Part shown: piece after piece, positions 17,149-28,122 of the stretch
Layout of the letters: every line of letters starts with the position of its first letter
How positions within the stretch are numbered: position 1 is the stretch's first letter
NCBI GenBank assembly: GCA_029339505.1
Contig: JAQISU010000231.1
Span: 1,700,001-1,764,000, forward strand
DNA from: Unio delphinus
Taxonomy: Eukaryota > Mollusca > Bivalvia > Unionida > Unionidae
Reading direction: 5' to 3'
DNA: 64,000 nucleotides
Notes under the pieces: generated by a model
Database searches by the model: none
What the model was told of the DNA's origin: nothing
Seen by the model: only the letters and a program-made list of their open reading frames with translations
Program-made: the position numbers and the translations under genes

Positions 17149-17269
17149 GGATAGGATACGTCCAAAGAAGCTGCCCTTGCCAGGCACTTCGCCTCGCCCA
17201 CAAAAACCTGCCGCAGCAACTACACGTGCTTAACACGTCCTGAACAACCAACCAGAAACAGTATGAATT

Positions 17270-17520
17270 AATATGAGTGTGTGCTGGAACTATTCCCACT
17301 CATATTGTATGTGGCCCTACAATCACACAGTAGTAGCTCAATAGCTACTCCGATGTGACGGCCCAAGTAAATAGTGTTCCATGAACACATAAATGCCTGC
17401 AGGGTGGCGGCTCCATTCCCACCCTCAGGATAAAGTAAATAACCGTCTTTTGACGGATAAAACAGTGATAAGAGCCCTCGGGACGACTCACTTTAAACGC
17501 ATCATATCAATCAATCAGTC
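17270..17520 (+). other. Structured tail A with TATA-like box (copy 1)
   Basis: Conserved 3' terminal region. Stems include AGTAGCT/AGCTACT, GTGTTC-CAT-GAACAC (17374-17388) and CCGTC-TTTT-GACGG (17443-17456), then GGATAAAACAGTGATAAGAGCC, TTTAAA at 17492 and an ATCATATCAATCAATCA end. Tails B, C and D of the other elements have the same order with compensatory stem changes. It probably serves as RT recognition structure; TTTAAA stands 35 bp above the regenerated junction. Confidence 0.75.
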
Positions 17521-17526
17521 AGGTAC

Positions 17527-18072
17527 GCTTTAGTACGCTTTAGTACTAGTCCCTATTTTGGATAGGATGTTTAATTAATAATTTTTATAACTCAGATATT
17601 TGGTAAATTGCACAGGTGGCTTACACACTATTGGTTGTTAGGGTGTCCATTAGTATAACTGGACTGAATTTGACATACAAAGCGTGCTTGGCGCTTCACC
17701 ACCTTGCTCCATGCTGCAGTAAATTCTCGTGCTTGCACGACCATATTACGCAGCCCAAAGCGATATGAGAAAGCTAATTTTCTCTCGCTTTCTTGCTCTT
17801 GCAGAGGTAGGCACATACAAAGAATACTGTAGGGGTGGGTGTGTGTGGGTCTATTCCTACCCACCCAAATGGCCTTTCAATCACACCGTGTCAATACAAT
17901 GTTGACCAGATGTGACGGCCAAATTAAATAGTGAACTCTGTTCACATAAACGCCCAGTGGGTGCGCGGCACAATTCCCACCCACGGGATAATTAAATAAC
18001 CTTCTTATGAAGGATAAAACAGTGCTAAGAGCCTCACGGACGGAGCACTTTAAATCTATTATTCAATTCAAT
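17527..18072 (+). mobile_element. 5'-truncated SINE-like element with tail B
   Basis: It begins inside the 3' region of the B-type units (TACGCTTTAGTACTAGTCCC), joined through the microhomology GTAC, and ends with tail B and TTCAATTCAATTCAG. No protein gene. The right junction has TCAGTCTGGCTAC but the left has TCAGTCAGGTAC, so the left target was altered at insertion. Confidence 0.75.
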
Positions 18073-18085
18073 TCAGTCTGGCTAC

Positions 18086-21000
18086 GCATTCAAGAAACAA
18101 GGCTTAAAAATAAAACCAAAACATTGCCCAATATAATGGGATACGCCCCAGGGTACCTCCAATCACGAAAAGAAGGACCGGGGGGAGGACTAGCCATTTA
18201 TGTAAAAAACACCATAAAATCTGTAGAACTAGTACCTATCACAGCTAAAGAAATAACAAACTCACATGTAGAGGTACAATCAATAAAACTCAAAATGGGT
18301 AACACTGATTTACAAATCATCAATTTTTATGACCCAGGAACAGATACCGCCCTAAGCAATGAACAAATATTCTTAACCCTAAATAACATAATCACCAGTG
18401 AGCGCACTGTCATATGCGGAGATTTCAATGCACATAATAAGCTGTGGGGGGGGGGGGGAAGGTGACGGACACTAGGGGCAGGTTGATTGAGGCTTGGGCC
18501 AATATATCAACACTGACCATATTAAATGATGGCACCGGAACGCGTCTAAATCCGATAAACGGTGCCTTGTCGGCCATTGACCTCACCCTATGCACAAAAA
18601 CACTAGCACAAGTGGCGGGATGGGAGGTGGATCAAACTGACCCCATGGGCAGTGACCACTTCCTAGTTATCACCACCCTGCAGATGACAGTGCAGTCGCA
18701 TGTGCAAACAAACAACCCCAGGTGGAACTATAAAAAAGCAGACTGGGACTTATTTAAACAAATGCTAAAAGATGAAGATACTACCCAGATAGAAACAAAT
18801 GACATAGACCAATACTATGAAAACATTAATTATATCATTAACAAAGCAGCATCTAGCAGCATCCCAACCACTACTTATAAGGCACCAAAACTTACTGTGC
18901 CCTGGTGGAATGACGAAATTAAAACAACGCAGCAGGCTAAAAACAAAGCACTCAAGAAATTCAAGCGTTCCAAATTAACCACGCACTTTATGGAATTCAA
19001 AAATCTCACTGAGAAATTAAAAGAGCTGATTAAAAAAGCGAAAATGGAAACCTGGCAAGCTTACTGTGGTACGCTCAACCACAAAACAAACTCTAAACAA
19101 GTATGGGATAAGATTAAAAAGATTAGAGGTAAAAATACCAACAATACCCCCAAATTAAGCAACACAAACAGTGATAAAGAACAGGCTGACTTATTAGCTC
19201 AACACTTTACTAATATGAGCAAAAGCAGCAACCATACTAAAGAATTTCAATTACATAGGGCCATCGAAGAAAGAGCAAACCCAAAAATATTCCAAGACTT
19301 GGGACCCAAGGACTCTCCTTTAAACAACAAAATAACTAAATACGAATGGGACCAAGCACTCAAAACAAAAAAAGAAACTTCACCTGGGGAAGATAAAATA
19401 GGGTATATAATATATAAACAATTACCACCAAATATAGTTCTTATAATAATAAATTTCCTAAATAACATATGGGAAACAGGAAAGTTACCAAAAAAATGGA
19501 AACATGCGATAGTAATACCTATCTTAAAACCTAATAAAGACAGCCATGATGTCAACTCCTATAGGCCCATATCACTAACCAATAACATCTGTAAAATCAT
19601 GGAAACTATCATCAACAACAGAATCAAGTCACACCTTACAAAAAATAACCTTATCTCAGAAAATCAATGTGGATTCAGAAACAAGCGCTCCACCACAGAC
19701 CAACTTGTAAGACTTGAAACTGCTATTAAACTAGCATTTAACTCACAACAAAAACAGAGCAGAAACCTCATTGCGGTTTTTCTCGATCTCGAGAAAGCAT
19801 TCGATCTAGTATGGACCAAGGGCCTTATAGCCAAATTAAATAATTATGGCATTACTGGACGAATGTTTAACTTTATTCAAGATTTCTTAGCAAACCGCAC
19901 AATTACAACTAGGGTAGGGGCAACTTACTCTGAGAAACACTCACTTGAAAATGGAACTCCACAAGGCAGTGTACTCAGCCCCACCCTCTTTAACATAATG
20001 ATAAATGACTTAGATAAAAATTTGGCAACTACCAAAGTTGAATTGTCACAATTTGCTGACGATGGTGGCCTATGGAGAGCAGGAAACCCCTCCAACCACA
20101 AAAACATCTCTGAACTTCAAACCAGCCTAAACAACATTGGAAACTGGGCTAATCAATGGGGATTTAAACTATCGCACCAAAAAACGGTAGCCGTACTGTT
20201 CACCCCATATAGACGAAACATAAAATACCCTAAATTAACAATACAGGATCAAGAAATAAAATTTGTTAAAGTAGCAAAATTTCTGGGTATGTACTATGAC
20301 CAACATCTCACATGGGCATACCATATAGAGGACTTAGTTAATAGATGTAGTCGGGATCTAAATCTGATAACGAGCCTTAAAGGCACACATTGGGGTGCAG
20401 ACCAAGAAACATCCCTAAAATTATACAGAGCTCTGGTAAGATCTAAACTAGATTATGGCTGCCAAGTCTACTCATCGGCCCCCAAAACACAACTCAAAAA
20501 ATTAGATCAAATACAAAGAGCAGCACTATTAAAGTGTACCGGAGCTCTAAAAACAACATCGACAGCCGAGCTGCATGTCTTAACGGGAGAGCTGCCCCTC
20601 CACTTGAGACGGCAAGAGCTCCTTCTAAAATATGTAGCGCGGCTGTCCACCCACCCCGCCACACACCCCACCCTCCTGGCTATAAATAAAACCAACATCC
20701 CAATCAGGAAAACCTTGAAACAAAAACTACCTATGGGAAAACAATATCATCTCTTAAAGACGATAATACCAGTAGAACTAACTACTCTAAACAATTACGT
20801 AGTGTACGAACATGAACCTTGGAACAACGTACAATCTAAAGTCAACACCTCCCTCACAGAAAAAGGCAGTAAACAAAATCAAGAACAAACTCTAAAAATA
20901 GAAGCCTTAAACATTATAAATACTCAATACCAACAATATACCAAAATATATACGGATGGATCTAAAATTACTAACCCATACAGAACAGCTGCTGCAATGG

Positions 21001-21812
21001 TCATACCAGAGCTCAACATACAAATAGGCAGACGTCTCCCAGACTACTGCTCTATTTACACAGCTGAATTCTGGTCCATCCTCAAATCATTACAATGGAT
21101 TGAAGAATTCAAACCTAATAAGACAGTAATTATTAGTGACTCGCTTAGCGTCCTATCTTCAATTCAAACAAATACCACCAAATGCAGGGAAGACTTTCTC
21201 AATCAAATAAACGCCAAGCTAAAAATACTAAATACCGGAAATACTATTGTAGAGTTCATGTGGATACCATCCCACATAGAAATTAAGGGAAACGAAATGG
21301 CCGACAAACTGGCTAAGGAAAAACTACACGAACCGAATTTTGAGCCACTGCACTATAGCACAACCGAACTCTACAGTATAATAAACACCCAAATAGATAT
21401 AAAATGGCAACATGATTGGGACAATAGTACAAAAGGGAGAGTGTTGTACACTACTGTTAAAGAAGTAAACAGGTACAAAAAACCGCCTAAGGGCTTACCT
21501 AAAGAGCAGACAATCATCAATAGGATAACTTTAGGAAAAACCAAGCTGGCCAACAGCATGGGAAAATATATAGGACCCTTTCCTCATAATATAAACTGCT
21601 ACCATTGCAATACCCCGGAAGATCTACATCATATCTTCAACAATTGCAGTAAAACCAAACAAGAAAGGGACAAATTTAGATCACAACAGCAGAATATAAA
21701 AGCCCCATATACATACCCAGAAATTATACAAAATACCAATCCCAACATTTTAATGACACACAAGAATATGTTGGAATTTCTACTAAACATAGGAAAAATA
21801 GGGAATATATAA
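18086..21812 (+). pseudogene. LINE ORF2, truncated and frameshifted (copy 2)
   Basis: It begins at the IQETRLK segment of the endonuclease, so the first 47 residues of ORF2 are missing. A G-run at 18446-18458 is 13 long against 8 in intact copies and shifts the frame just after the GDFNAHN motif. Beyond it the frame is open to 21812 with RT (FLDLEKAFD, FADD) and RNase H motifs kept. It cannot give a complete ORF2 protein as it stands. Confidence 0.9.
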
Positions 21813-21872
21813 ATTATCCATTAAAATCCTAAACACAACAAACAGCAAAACAGGACCCTAATGCCTACATAT

Positions 21873-22628
21873 AAAACATTACTAAGCCCCTTTAGGACAG
21901 GAAAACAAGAAACGGCCAGGACCGGGGTGTGGAAACTGGGCTCAACAAGGAATACCTTTGACGTGTCGCTTAACGGCCCCGGATACTTCCGGCAGAGGTC
22001 CCTTGCTGTTGCCTGGCCGCCGCGCCTCACGGACCGGTCGTGGGAAGGTGACTGGGTGTAGAAATGGACAATCCTTGACGTGTCGCTTAACCGGCCCGGG
22101 ACATTTCCCGCAGGGACCCATTCCTACTACCTAATAACCGAACCACACACCTGAACTAAACCAAGGGGCAAAACAAATATGGAAATAGGGTCCCAATAAA
22201 ACAAAAAGGGAAACCAGGATCCATAACGCAAACAAGTCAGGCATACAAATAAAACATTAATAAACCCCCTTAGGACAGGAAAACAAGAAACGGCCAGGAC
22301 CGGGGTGTGGAAACTGGGCTCAACAAGGAATACCTTTGACGTGTCGCTTAACGGCCCCGGATACTTCCGGCAGAGGTCCCTTGTTGTTGCCTGGCCGCCG
22401 CACCTCACGGACCGGTCGTGGGAAGGTGACTGGGTGTAGAAATGGACAATCCTTGACGTGTCGCTTAACCGGCCCGGGACATTTCCCGCAGGGACCCATT
22501 GCTACTACCTAATAACCGAACCACACACCTGAACTAAACCAAGGGGCCAAAACAAATATGGAAATAGGGTCCCAATAAAACAAAAAGGGAAATCAAGAGC
22601 TATAACACAAACAGGTCATAAAAACATA
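21873..22628. repeat. 378-bp tandem duplication in the 3' UTR of copy 2
   Basis: Units 21873-22250 and 22251-22628. The unit contains the same GTGTCGCTTAAC hairpin module as the 316-bp unit of copies 1 and 6 but has different boundaries, so the duplication arose independently. Confidence 0.75.
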
Positions 22629-23709
22629 ATCAAATTACCCAATAAATAACACCAAGAAATAACAAGATGACACCAAAAAAACAAACATCATAGTCAGTAA
22701 GGATGTAGGCTAACACTCTACTCTCTCTTCTTTCCTCTCTAGACACTCTCCCTAGATACCTTCTCATTAGGAGTACAACCAAGTGTACAGTGTTAAAAAC
22801 ATAAGTATCAACCACACCAAAAAAGCTTAATTAGAACCAACAGATGCACCGAGAACGGAGCAACTTAACCAGGTAGAGAAATATGATAGAGACCCCAAAT
22901 CAAGAACATATAAGGTAGTCTAAACCTCCAAAGACTATCAGGTCCAGCGACACAAGGTCGCACATCAAATAGAAAAAGGAAAAAACGTAATTTAGGTCCC
23001 GCAAAATTAGAACATATAAGGTAGTCAAAAACCCAAGACTATCAGGGCCAGCAGCACAAGGCTGCAAAGCTAACTAAATAACCTAAGAAATATGGCATAA
23101 TTAGAACCCCAAATAGAACATATAAGGTGGTCAAAGCCCAGATCATCAGGCCCAGCAACACAAGGTTGCACATAACAAAATCCTAGGAAAACAACTACAC
23201 AAAAATACACAACCAGCAACAAACATTATAAAACACTGTTACATAAACGTTGTACACTCAAAAACAGCACAGAGTATATAAATAGGGATAGGGTACGTCC
23301 AAAGAAGCAGCCCTTGCCAGGCACTTCGCCTCGCCCGCAAAACCTGCCGCAGCAACTACACGTGCTTAGCACGTCCTAAAACAACCAGACAGAAACAGAA
23401 TGAATTAATATGAGTGTGTGCTGGAACTATTCCCACTCATATATGTGGCCCTACAATCACACAGTAGTAGCTCAATAGCTACTCCGATGTGACGGCCCAA
23501 GTAAATAGTGTTCCATGAACACATAAATGCCTGCAGGGTGGCGGCTCCATTCCCACCCTCAGGATAAAGTAAATAACCGTCTTTTGACGGATAAAACAGT
23601 GGTAAGAGCCCTCGGGACGAATCACTTTAAACGCATAATGTCAGTCAGTCAGTCTGGCTACATTCATCATTAGTCGCAGCGAACCAGGCACGTTATACAC
23701 ACGAGCACA

Positions 23710-24687
23710 ATGTCGGAGAAATCTACTCTAGCGATGGAAATAATACCAGAGATGGCCCTTCGAGCAATATCTAGCTTGGGGCAGCAAATGGCTACAAATT
23801 GGAGCCTAAGAGCGGCGGGGAAAAGAACTTCTCTGCTGCTTATCTGGGAAACAAAAATCCTCAAGGACATACCAGGGGCCAAAAAGTACAGAGGACAAGA
23901 TGGACGACGGCGAAGGCGGGAAACCGAGCAACCACGCCGCCCACCCACCCCCCCCCCACCAGCAGTTCAAGAAGAGGTAACACGAGAGGCTATTACAGAC
24001 TCACCTGTACAAGAGGTTACGCTACATGCTCTTCGTGAACAGATAGAAACACTATCTACCAGAATGCTGAATCTTATCACAGCGGAAACAGTGGAAGCGG
24101 CCACTTCTCCTATTGATATACCACTAGAACCAGCAATGGAAACTCCAGAACCACCGCCACCACCCCCTAAAAAGAAAAAAGGAAAGGATAAGGGGAAAAA
24201 GGGGAAATTAACAACATCTACACCCCCCACTCCATCACCAGGTCCGGCAATGAACCTGGATAAAATATTGGAAGAGGAAAACCCGAAGGCCAAGTGGGAG
24301 TCGCCCGTCAAGACAGTGCGGATGCCAGATGAACACAAAGAAAAATTAATGGCGAAGCTATGCAGCGACATGGGACTCGAACCTTTATTAACCAATAAGA
24401 AAAAGGCATCGAATTTTATCTCTGCGGTCCAATACATTGGTTTCAGATCCATGCAAACTTCGCCACCACGGGTGAGTCAGTGGCATCACGCACTGAATAT
24501 TTTGGGGAGCTACTACTACGAGGCCTTTGAGGATAGGCCACTCCACCACCTACAAGATGCGGCAGCATATATCGCCAAGAAGCACGGATTTTACTTTCCC
24601 AGACGAACCTTCTTGGAAGAAAGAACTGCCGCATTTCTTGCTGAGATGGAAGACAGAAGGGCCACCTTCCAACCCGTGGAGTACTAG
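23710..24687 (+). CDS. Unrecognised protein carried by element N1
   Basis: 325 aa from ATG 23710 (MSEKSTLAMEIIPEMALRAI), 48 bp after the insertion junction. Residues about 70-90 are Arg-rich then Pro-rich (RRPPTPPPPAVQEE); about 95-125 could form a coiled coil (LHALREQIETLSTRMLNLI); about 150-170 are PPPPPPKKKKGKDKGKKGK. A folded-looking C-terminal part (about 200-320) has aromatic segments (HHALNILGSYYYEAFEDRP, KKHGFYFPRRTFLEER). It is not LINE ORF1 and has no zinc knuckles. Small charged protein, leader position and the hairpin at its stop suggest capture of a relative of small genes 1-3; this is inference. Confidence 0.6.
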   Translation: MSEKSTLAMEIIPEMALRAISSLGQQMATNWSLRAAGKRTSLLLIWETKILKDIPGAKKYRGQDGRRRRRETEQPRRPPTPPPPAVQEEVTREAITDSPVQEVTLHALREQIETLSTRMLNLITAETVEAATSPIDIPLEPAMETPEPPPPPPKKKKGKDKGKKGKLTTSTPPTPSPGPAMNLDKILEEENPKAKWESPVKTVRMPDEHKEKLMAKLCSDMGLEPLLTNKKKASNFISAVQYIGFRSMQTSPPRVSQWHHALNILGSYYYEAFEDRPLHHLQDAAAYIAKKHGFYFPRRTFLEERTAAFLAEMEDRRATFQPVEY

Positions 24688-24711
24688 CCCAAATAGGGCT
24701 ACTTTCATTGC
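24685..24711 (+). other. Hairpin at the N1 ORF stop, possible decayed histone stem-loop
   Basis: TAGCCC-AAATA-GGGCTA overlaps the stop codon and is followed by CTTTCATTGCC. The order AGCCC/GGGCT stem, AC, then TTTCATTGCC resembles the 3' ends of genes 1-3 but lacks the TTTC loop and the GAAAAGA element. Confidence 0.4.
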
Positions 24712-25463
24712 CATTTTTATTATTAATAGGGGACTCATTTGGTATCGAGCACCCCTCTTTGACTAACCATTTGGCCCTGAAAACACAAATATGACCTTTT
24801 TGGTATGCCTTCGACAAAATTCATAACCAAAATCCCCTACCATTGACTACACTTTTATGTGTCGCTTAGACACTTTAGTTAAATACAATAGGGACTTATG
24901 CATGTACGCTTTAGTACTAGTCCCTATTTTTGATAGGATGTTTAATTAATAATTTTTATAACTCAGATATTTGGTAAATTACACAGGTGGCTTACACACT
25001 ATTGGTTGCTAGGGTGTCCATTAGTATAACTGGACTGAATTTGACATACAAAGCGTGCTTGGCGCTTCACCACCTTGCTCCATGCTGCAGTAAATTCTCG
25101 TGCTCGCACGACCATATTACGCAGCCCAAAGCGATATGAGAAAGCTAATTTTCTCTCGCTTTCTTGCTCTTGCAGAGGTAGGCACATACAAAGAATACTG
25201 TAGGGGTGGGTGTGTGTGGGTTCTATTCCTACCCACCCAAATGGCCTTCCAATCACACCGTGTCAATACAATGTTGACCAGATGTGACGGCCAAATTAAA
25301 TAGTGAACTCTGTTCACATAAACGCCCAGTGGGTGCGCGGCACAATTCCCACCCACGGGATAATTAAATAACCTTCTTATGAAGGATAAAACAGTGCTAA
25401 GAGCCTCACGGACGGAGCACTTTAAACTTATTATTCAATTCAATTCAAATTCAGTCTGGCTAC

Positions 25464-26695
25464 ATTTCATTCAGCAAGCGGACTTCAAGGTGACCGGACC
25501 TCTCCAGTACTGATATGATAGCCGGCAGTGAGAAAAGGCGCCATTAGACCTGTAAATCAAATAAAAATGCAGTCACAAGAGCGACCTAGGTGTCTACCCA
25601 CTACGGTGACGGGCAACCGAGCCGGGGTAGAAATCACCCCACTGAACCAGACTACAGCGGTGCTGCTAGAGGGAAACCCAAGACTGTGCAGAAAACGGAT
25701 ACCATGCCACGTGGATTTCAAGATGGCGACCAGTGTGCGCTACCATTACCATCAACGGTGGGCACATGCTTTGAGGGGGGAGCCAAAAGGAATGAAACGT
25801 GGCAATGCCATAACCCAATTTCCACTGCACAGCCAAGGGGGAACAGGAAAACCAGCCGGGACGGAAAAGTACGGAACACGGAATAGTACGGACTGGCTGA
25901 CCTACCGCACCGCAGAAACTCCTTGGAGAAAAAGATGACAGCATAACCAGCAAGGTTTTCATTTGCCTGAATGATAATAGGGACTCATTTGGCTTAGAGT
26001 TTCCCTTTTCGACTAACTATATGGCCCTGAAAAGACTAATTTGACCTTTTTTGGCATCGCCTGCAACAAATTTATAACTAAATCCCCCTACCATTGACTA
26101 CACTTTTATGTGTCGCTTAGACACTTTAGTTAAATACAATAGGGACTTATGCATGTACGCTTTAGTACTAGTCCCTATTTTGGATAGGATGTTTAATTAA
26201 TAATTTTTATAACTCAGATATTTGGTAAATTGCACAGGTGGCTTACACACTATTGGTTGTTAGGGTGTCCATTAGTATAACTGGACTGAATTTGACATAC
26301 AAAGCGTGCTTGGCGCTTCACCACCTTGCTCCATGCTGCAGTAAATTCTCGTGCTTGCACGACCATATTACGCAGCCCAAAGCGATATGAGAAAGCTAAT
26401 TTTCTCTCGCTTTCTTGCTCTTGCAGAGGTAGGCACATACAAAGAATACTGTAGGGGTGGGTGTGTGTGGGTTCTATTCCTACCCACCCAAATGGCCTTT
26501 CAATCACACCGTGTCAATACAATGTTGACCAGATGTGACGGCCAAATTAAATAGTGAACTCTGTTCACATAAACGCCCAGTGGGTGCGCGGCACAATTCC
26601 CACCCACGGGATAATTAAATAACCTTCTTATGAAGGATAAAACAGTGCTAAGAGCCTCACGGACGGAGCACTTTAAATCTATTATTCAATTCAAT
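25464..26695 (+). mobile_element. Non-autonomous retroelement N2 with tail B
   Basis: Flanked by TCAGTCTGGCTAC (25451-25463 and 26696-26708). The 5' part (25464-25955) is unrelated to N1; a frame from ATG 25567 to 25938 (123 aa) is basic and without recognisable motifs, so I do not call it a gene. AAGATGGCGAC occurs at 25720. The 3' part begins near TTTTCATTTGCC (about 25948) and ends with tail B, close to that of N1. Confidence 0.75.
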
Positions 26696-26708
26696 TCAGT
26701 CTGGCTAC

Positions 26709-28122
26709 TCAATATCTCCACCTCAATATTAACCCCCAACAACAAACAGTTAGGAAATTCAGATTCATATTCGGCGGACGTGGTGGAAAACACCCCAAAC
26801 CGAACTTTCAAAACGGGGGATCCAAATTTACACTTGGCGGACGAGGTGGAAAACACCCAAAACCGAACTTTTCAAATTACCAAACCAGACTGCCAAGCGG
26901 ACGCAGTTGAAAACACCCCCCCCCCCCCCCAACAAAACTTACATATGCCCAAACCACTAAACTAACCAAACCTACCCATAGTGGCCCTAAACCAGGAACA
27001 ACTAACATAACACCACAGGCAAAGGAAACCTCAGTCCCCCACCCAAAGGGAAATAATTACATCCAAATAGGCCAAAATGCTAGCAACACCTACAAAAAAA
27101 CACAGGTACCAGCTAACATAGGACCAAAACCCACTTATCACAGGCCGGAACTTACACTGTATATTAAAAGCAAATCCAATAAATTAATTAACCTCTCCAC
27201 AAATACCATAGCAGGGGCCATAACTAGGGTACATGCAGGCGTATGCAAAATTATCAGGCCCAATACCAACTACATAATACTGCACTGTAGTACTGGCCAA
27301 CAAGCAGCCAAGTATTTAGAAATAAACACACTTGCTGGAATACCAGTACAGGTATCCAAACCCTACAACATAACAGCCCCACATAGGAATAACACAAAAA
27401 AAGGCCAAACCACCCACAGCCGCCCCCTACCGCCACCCACTAAATTTAAAGCAGTGTTAAAATTAACAGGGACAATGTCTCAATGGGACACAAACACTCT
27501 AAACGATAAATTAAGAGAAGGTGGCAATAACATCTCTAAAACATATAGGATAGGCAAAAGGGGCCCCAAATGCTCAATAACAGTGATCGAAACAGAAACC
27601 CCATTGCAGTCCCTAATCCAAATAGGTACCAAAGGATCCCACTATAGAGTAGAACCCTACACAAATAAACCTAGGTTCTGCTCAAATTGTAAACACTGGA
27701 GCCATTATACCACCAAATGCAAACTACCAACCAAATGCAGTAACTGTGGAAGGGGACATAAGGGAGAATGCGCAAAACTAAATCCCAGATGCGCTCAATG
27801 TAAAGGGACCCACCCAGTGAAATCCCCACTATGCCCGGCTACAATTCGAGAGAAAGAAATCATTGAATACATGGAAAGTAACAGGGTTAACTACCGCACT
27901 GCAAGGAAAGAACATAAACTCCATAGAGCGAAAACAATAGACCCTAAAAGTAAGCCAACCTTAAAAGACAAATTAGGGGTAGAAATCAATCAAATCAATC
28001 AAATCATGGAATCAATACTGCACCAAACTGACAATAAACCTGGACTACTTAAAAAACTAAAACAAATTAAAGCCCAAATTAAGACCCTAATTACAGTAAA
28101 TGACCCCAGTAGAAATGGCTAA
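26709..28122 (+). pseudogene. LINE ORF1, truncated and frameshifted (copy 3)
   Basis: About 100 N-terminal codons are missing. A C-run at 26916-26930 is 15 long against 7 in copy 1 and breaks the frame in the third VENTP repeat. Downstream the frame is open to 28122 with all three zinc knuckles, though the first reads CKHWSHYTTKC (Gly to Ser). The antisense promoter-like repeats are kept (from 26774). Confidence 0.9.

Larger units (their letters stand above)
9591..17514 (+). mobile_element. LINE copy 1: full-length, intact I-group non-LTR retrotransposon
   Basis: 7.9 kb. It is flanked by a perfect 12-bp target-site duplication TCAGTCAGGTAC (9579-9590 and 17515-17526). Order: ATC-rich 5' junction, leader with a small ORF, ORF1, ORF2 (overlapping ORF1), a long 3' UTR with a duplicated 316-bp unit, three covarying hairpin units, a structured tail and an ATCAATCA end. 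Both main frames are open, so the copy may be active. APE endonuclease plus RT plus RNase H places it in the I group (Nimb-like is possible); the clade needs a phylogeny. Confidence 0.9.
18086..23648 (+). mobile_element. LINE copy 2: 5'-truncated, diverged
   Basis: It starts within the ORF2 endonuclease region directly after TCAGTCTGGCTAC (18073-18085) and ends before the same 13-bp sequence (23649-23661), a perfect target-site duplication. It is the most diverged of the six copies. Its 3' UTR has its own duplication (378-bp period, 21873-22628), the hairpin units (about 22905-23170) and tail A. Confidence 0.9.
23662..25450 (+). mobile_element. Non-autonomous retroelement N1 with its own ORF and tail B
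   Basis: It lies between perfect copies of TCAGTCTGGCTAC (23649-23661 and 25451-25463). The 5' half carries a 325-aa ORF. The 3' half (from TTTCATTGCC, about 24702) is shared with N2, N3 and N4: a GGGGACTC...GAG.ACCCC hairpin, GTGTCGCTTAGACAC hairpin, TACGCTTTAGTACTAGTCCC, then tail B. No RT or endonuclease is encoded; the tail resembles that of the LINE, so LINE-driven mobilisation is likely. Confidence 0.8.

Noticed and set aside
17021..17299. 92-aa minus-strand ORF repeated after each LINE (Cys/Trp-rich)
   Set aside because: Antisense of the 3' UTR hairpin region and tail; conserved only because the copies are young.
18007..18465. 152-aa frame joining retroelement tail B to LINE ORF2
   Set aside because: The first 26 residues are translated tail sequence; the fusion is a by-product of the insertion junction and the frame ends at the expanded G-run.
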